Positions 63,961-64,000 of a DNA stretch of 64,000 nt are shown here, piece by piece; within the stretch, counting starts at the first letter, position 1; the number at the start of each line of letters is the position of its first letter. The position numbers and the translations under genes were made by a program. The notes beneath the pieces were generated by a model. It searched no databases, was not told the DNA's origin, and saw only the letters and a list, made by a program, of their open reading frames with translations. Source of the DNA: Thermoflexibacter ruber (GTDB lineage: Bacteria > Bacteroidota > Bacteroidia > Cytophagales > Thermoflexibacteraceae); NCBI RefSeq assembly GCF_900113045.1, contig NZ_FONY01000015.1:45786-109785 (forward strand). Direction: 5' to 3'.

Positions 63961-64000
63961 TATGAAATCAAAATTGAAGAAAGTGGGAATTACTTTATTG
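63961..64000 (+). CDS. Cassette 8 peptide, partial at right edge
   Basis: ATG followed by SKLKKVGITLL, the conserved peptide leader start, preceded by the standard operator and the AAATCATTTAAATTT leader. The core lies beyond the window, so the array continues to the right. Confidence 0.8.

Noticed and set aside
40183-64000. The array as an integron or a phage-type element
   Set aside because: No integrase, attC-like sites or phage genes; cassettes are multigene operons with their own promoters. Repetition is better explained by homologous recombination.

Overview
The window is AT-rich chromosomal DNA from a member of the Bacteroidota, most likely a Cytophagales-type environmental bacterium. 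The evidence is TonB-dependent receptors with carboxypeptidase-regulatory-like N-termini, many Sec signal peptides ending in AQ, lipoproteins, an N-end-rule arginyltransferase homologue, GumN, malectin/MopE-type giant surface proteins, and weak or absent Shine-Dalgarno sequences. I cannot name the genus from sequence alone.

Positions 1-40000 are mostly ordinary chromosome. A giant secreted surface protein (minus strand) runs off the left edge; it ends in at least 11 calcium-loop repeats and carries a 2-bp frameshift just after its start codon. Then come a GT2/GtrA pair and DctA, small envelope proteins, a TPR histidine kinase, tRNA-Gly(CCC), a VCBS-repeat protein, a porin, glutamyl-Q tRNA(Asp) synthetase, a D-2-hydroxyacid dehydrogenase, the arginyltransferase homologue, a Gfo/Idh/MocA oxidoreductase and a sugar-type DMT transporter. 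These are followed by two outer-membrane receptors, one of them a siderophore receptor with a PepSY reductase and palindromic operator-like sites. TraB/GumN, an aminotransferase and an RND permease close this part.

Positions 40180-64000 hold the most unusual content: at least eight tandem cassettes of one architecture, all on the plus strand. Each begins with a near-invariant element (a GTAC-TTTG-GTAC box fused to a palindrome of the type ACTTAGCTAAGT). Next come one or two short secreted cysteine-rich peptides (conserved N-terminus, hypervariable 4-6-Cys core), an intercistronic hairpin, a DUF4221-like beta-propeller lipoprotein, and a thioredoxin-like lipoprotein. Often a GT1/UGT-like glycosyltransferase completes the cassette. 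Three stand-alone LuxR-type HTH proteins sit just upstream of peptide promoters, and an HlyD-type efflux adaptor is embedded in the array. Two cassette types are visible: one peptide with a CxxC lipoprotein (usually with a glycosyltransferase), and two peptides with a CxC lipoprotein and no glycosyltransferase.

The working model (inference) is that the peptides are exported by Sec, disulfide-bonded or held by the thioredoxin-like lipoprotein, and recognised by the propeller lipoprotein. In some cassettes a sugar metabolite or the peptide would be modified by the glycosyltransferase. Conserved flanks with variable cores, glycosyltransferase remnants, homogenised glycosyltransferase 3' ends, heptamer repeats of 3-7 units and duplicated HTH modules all indicate repeated duplication and recombination. 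This is what would be expected of an antagonistic, recognition or signalling peptide system. No function has been demonstrated from this sequence.
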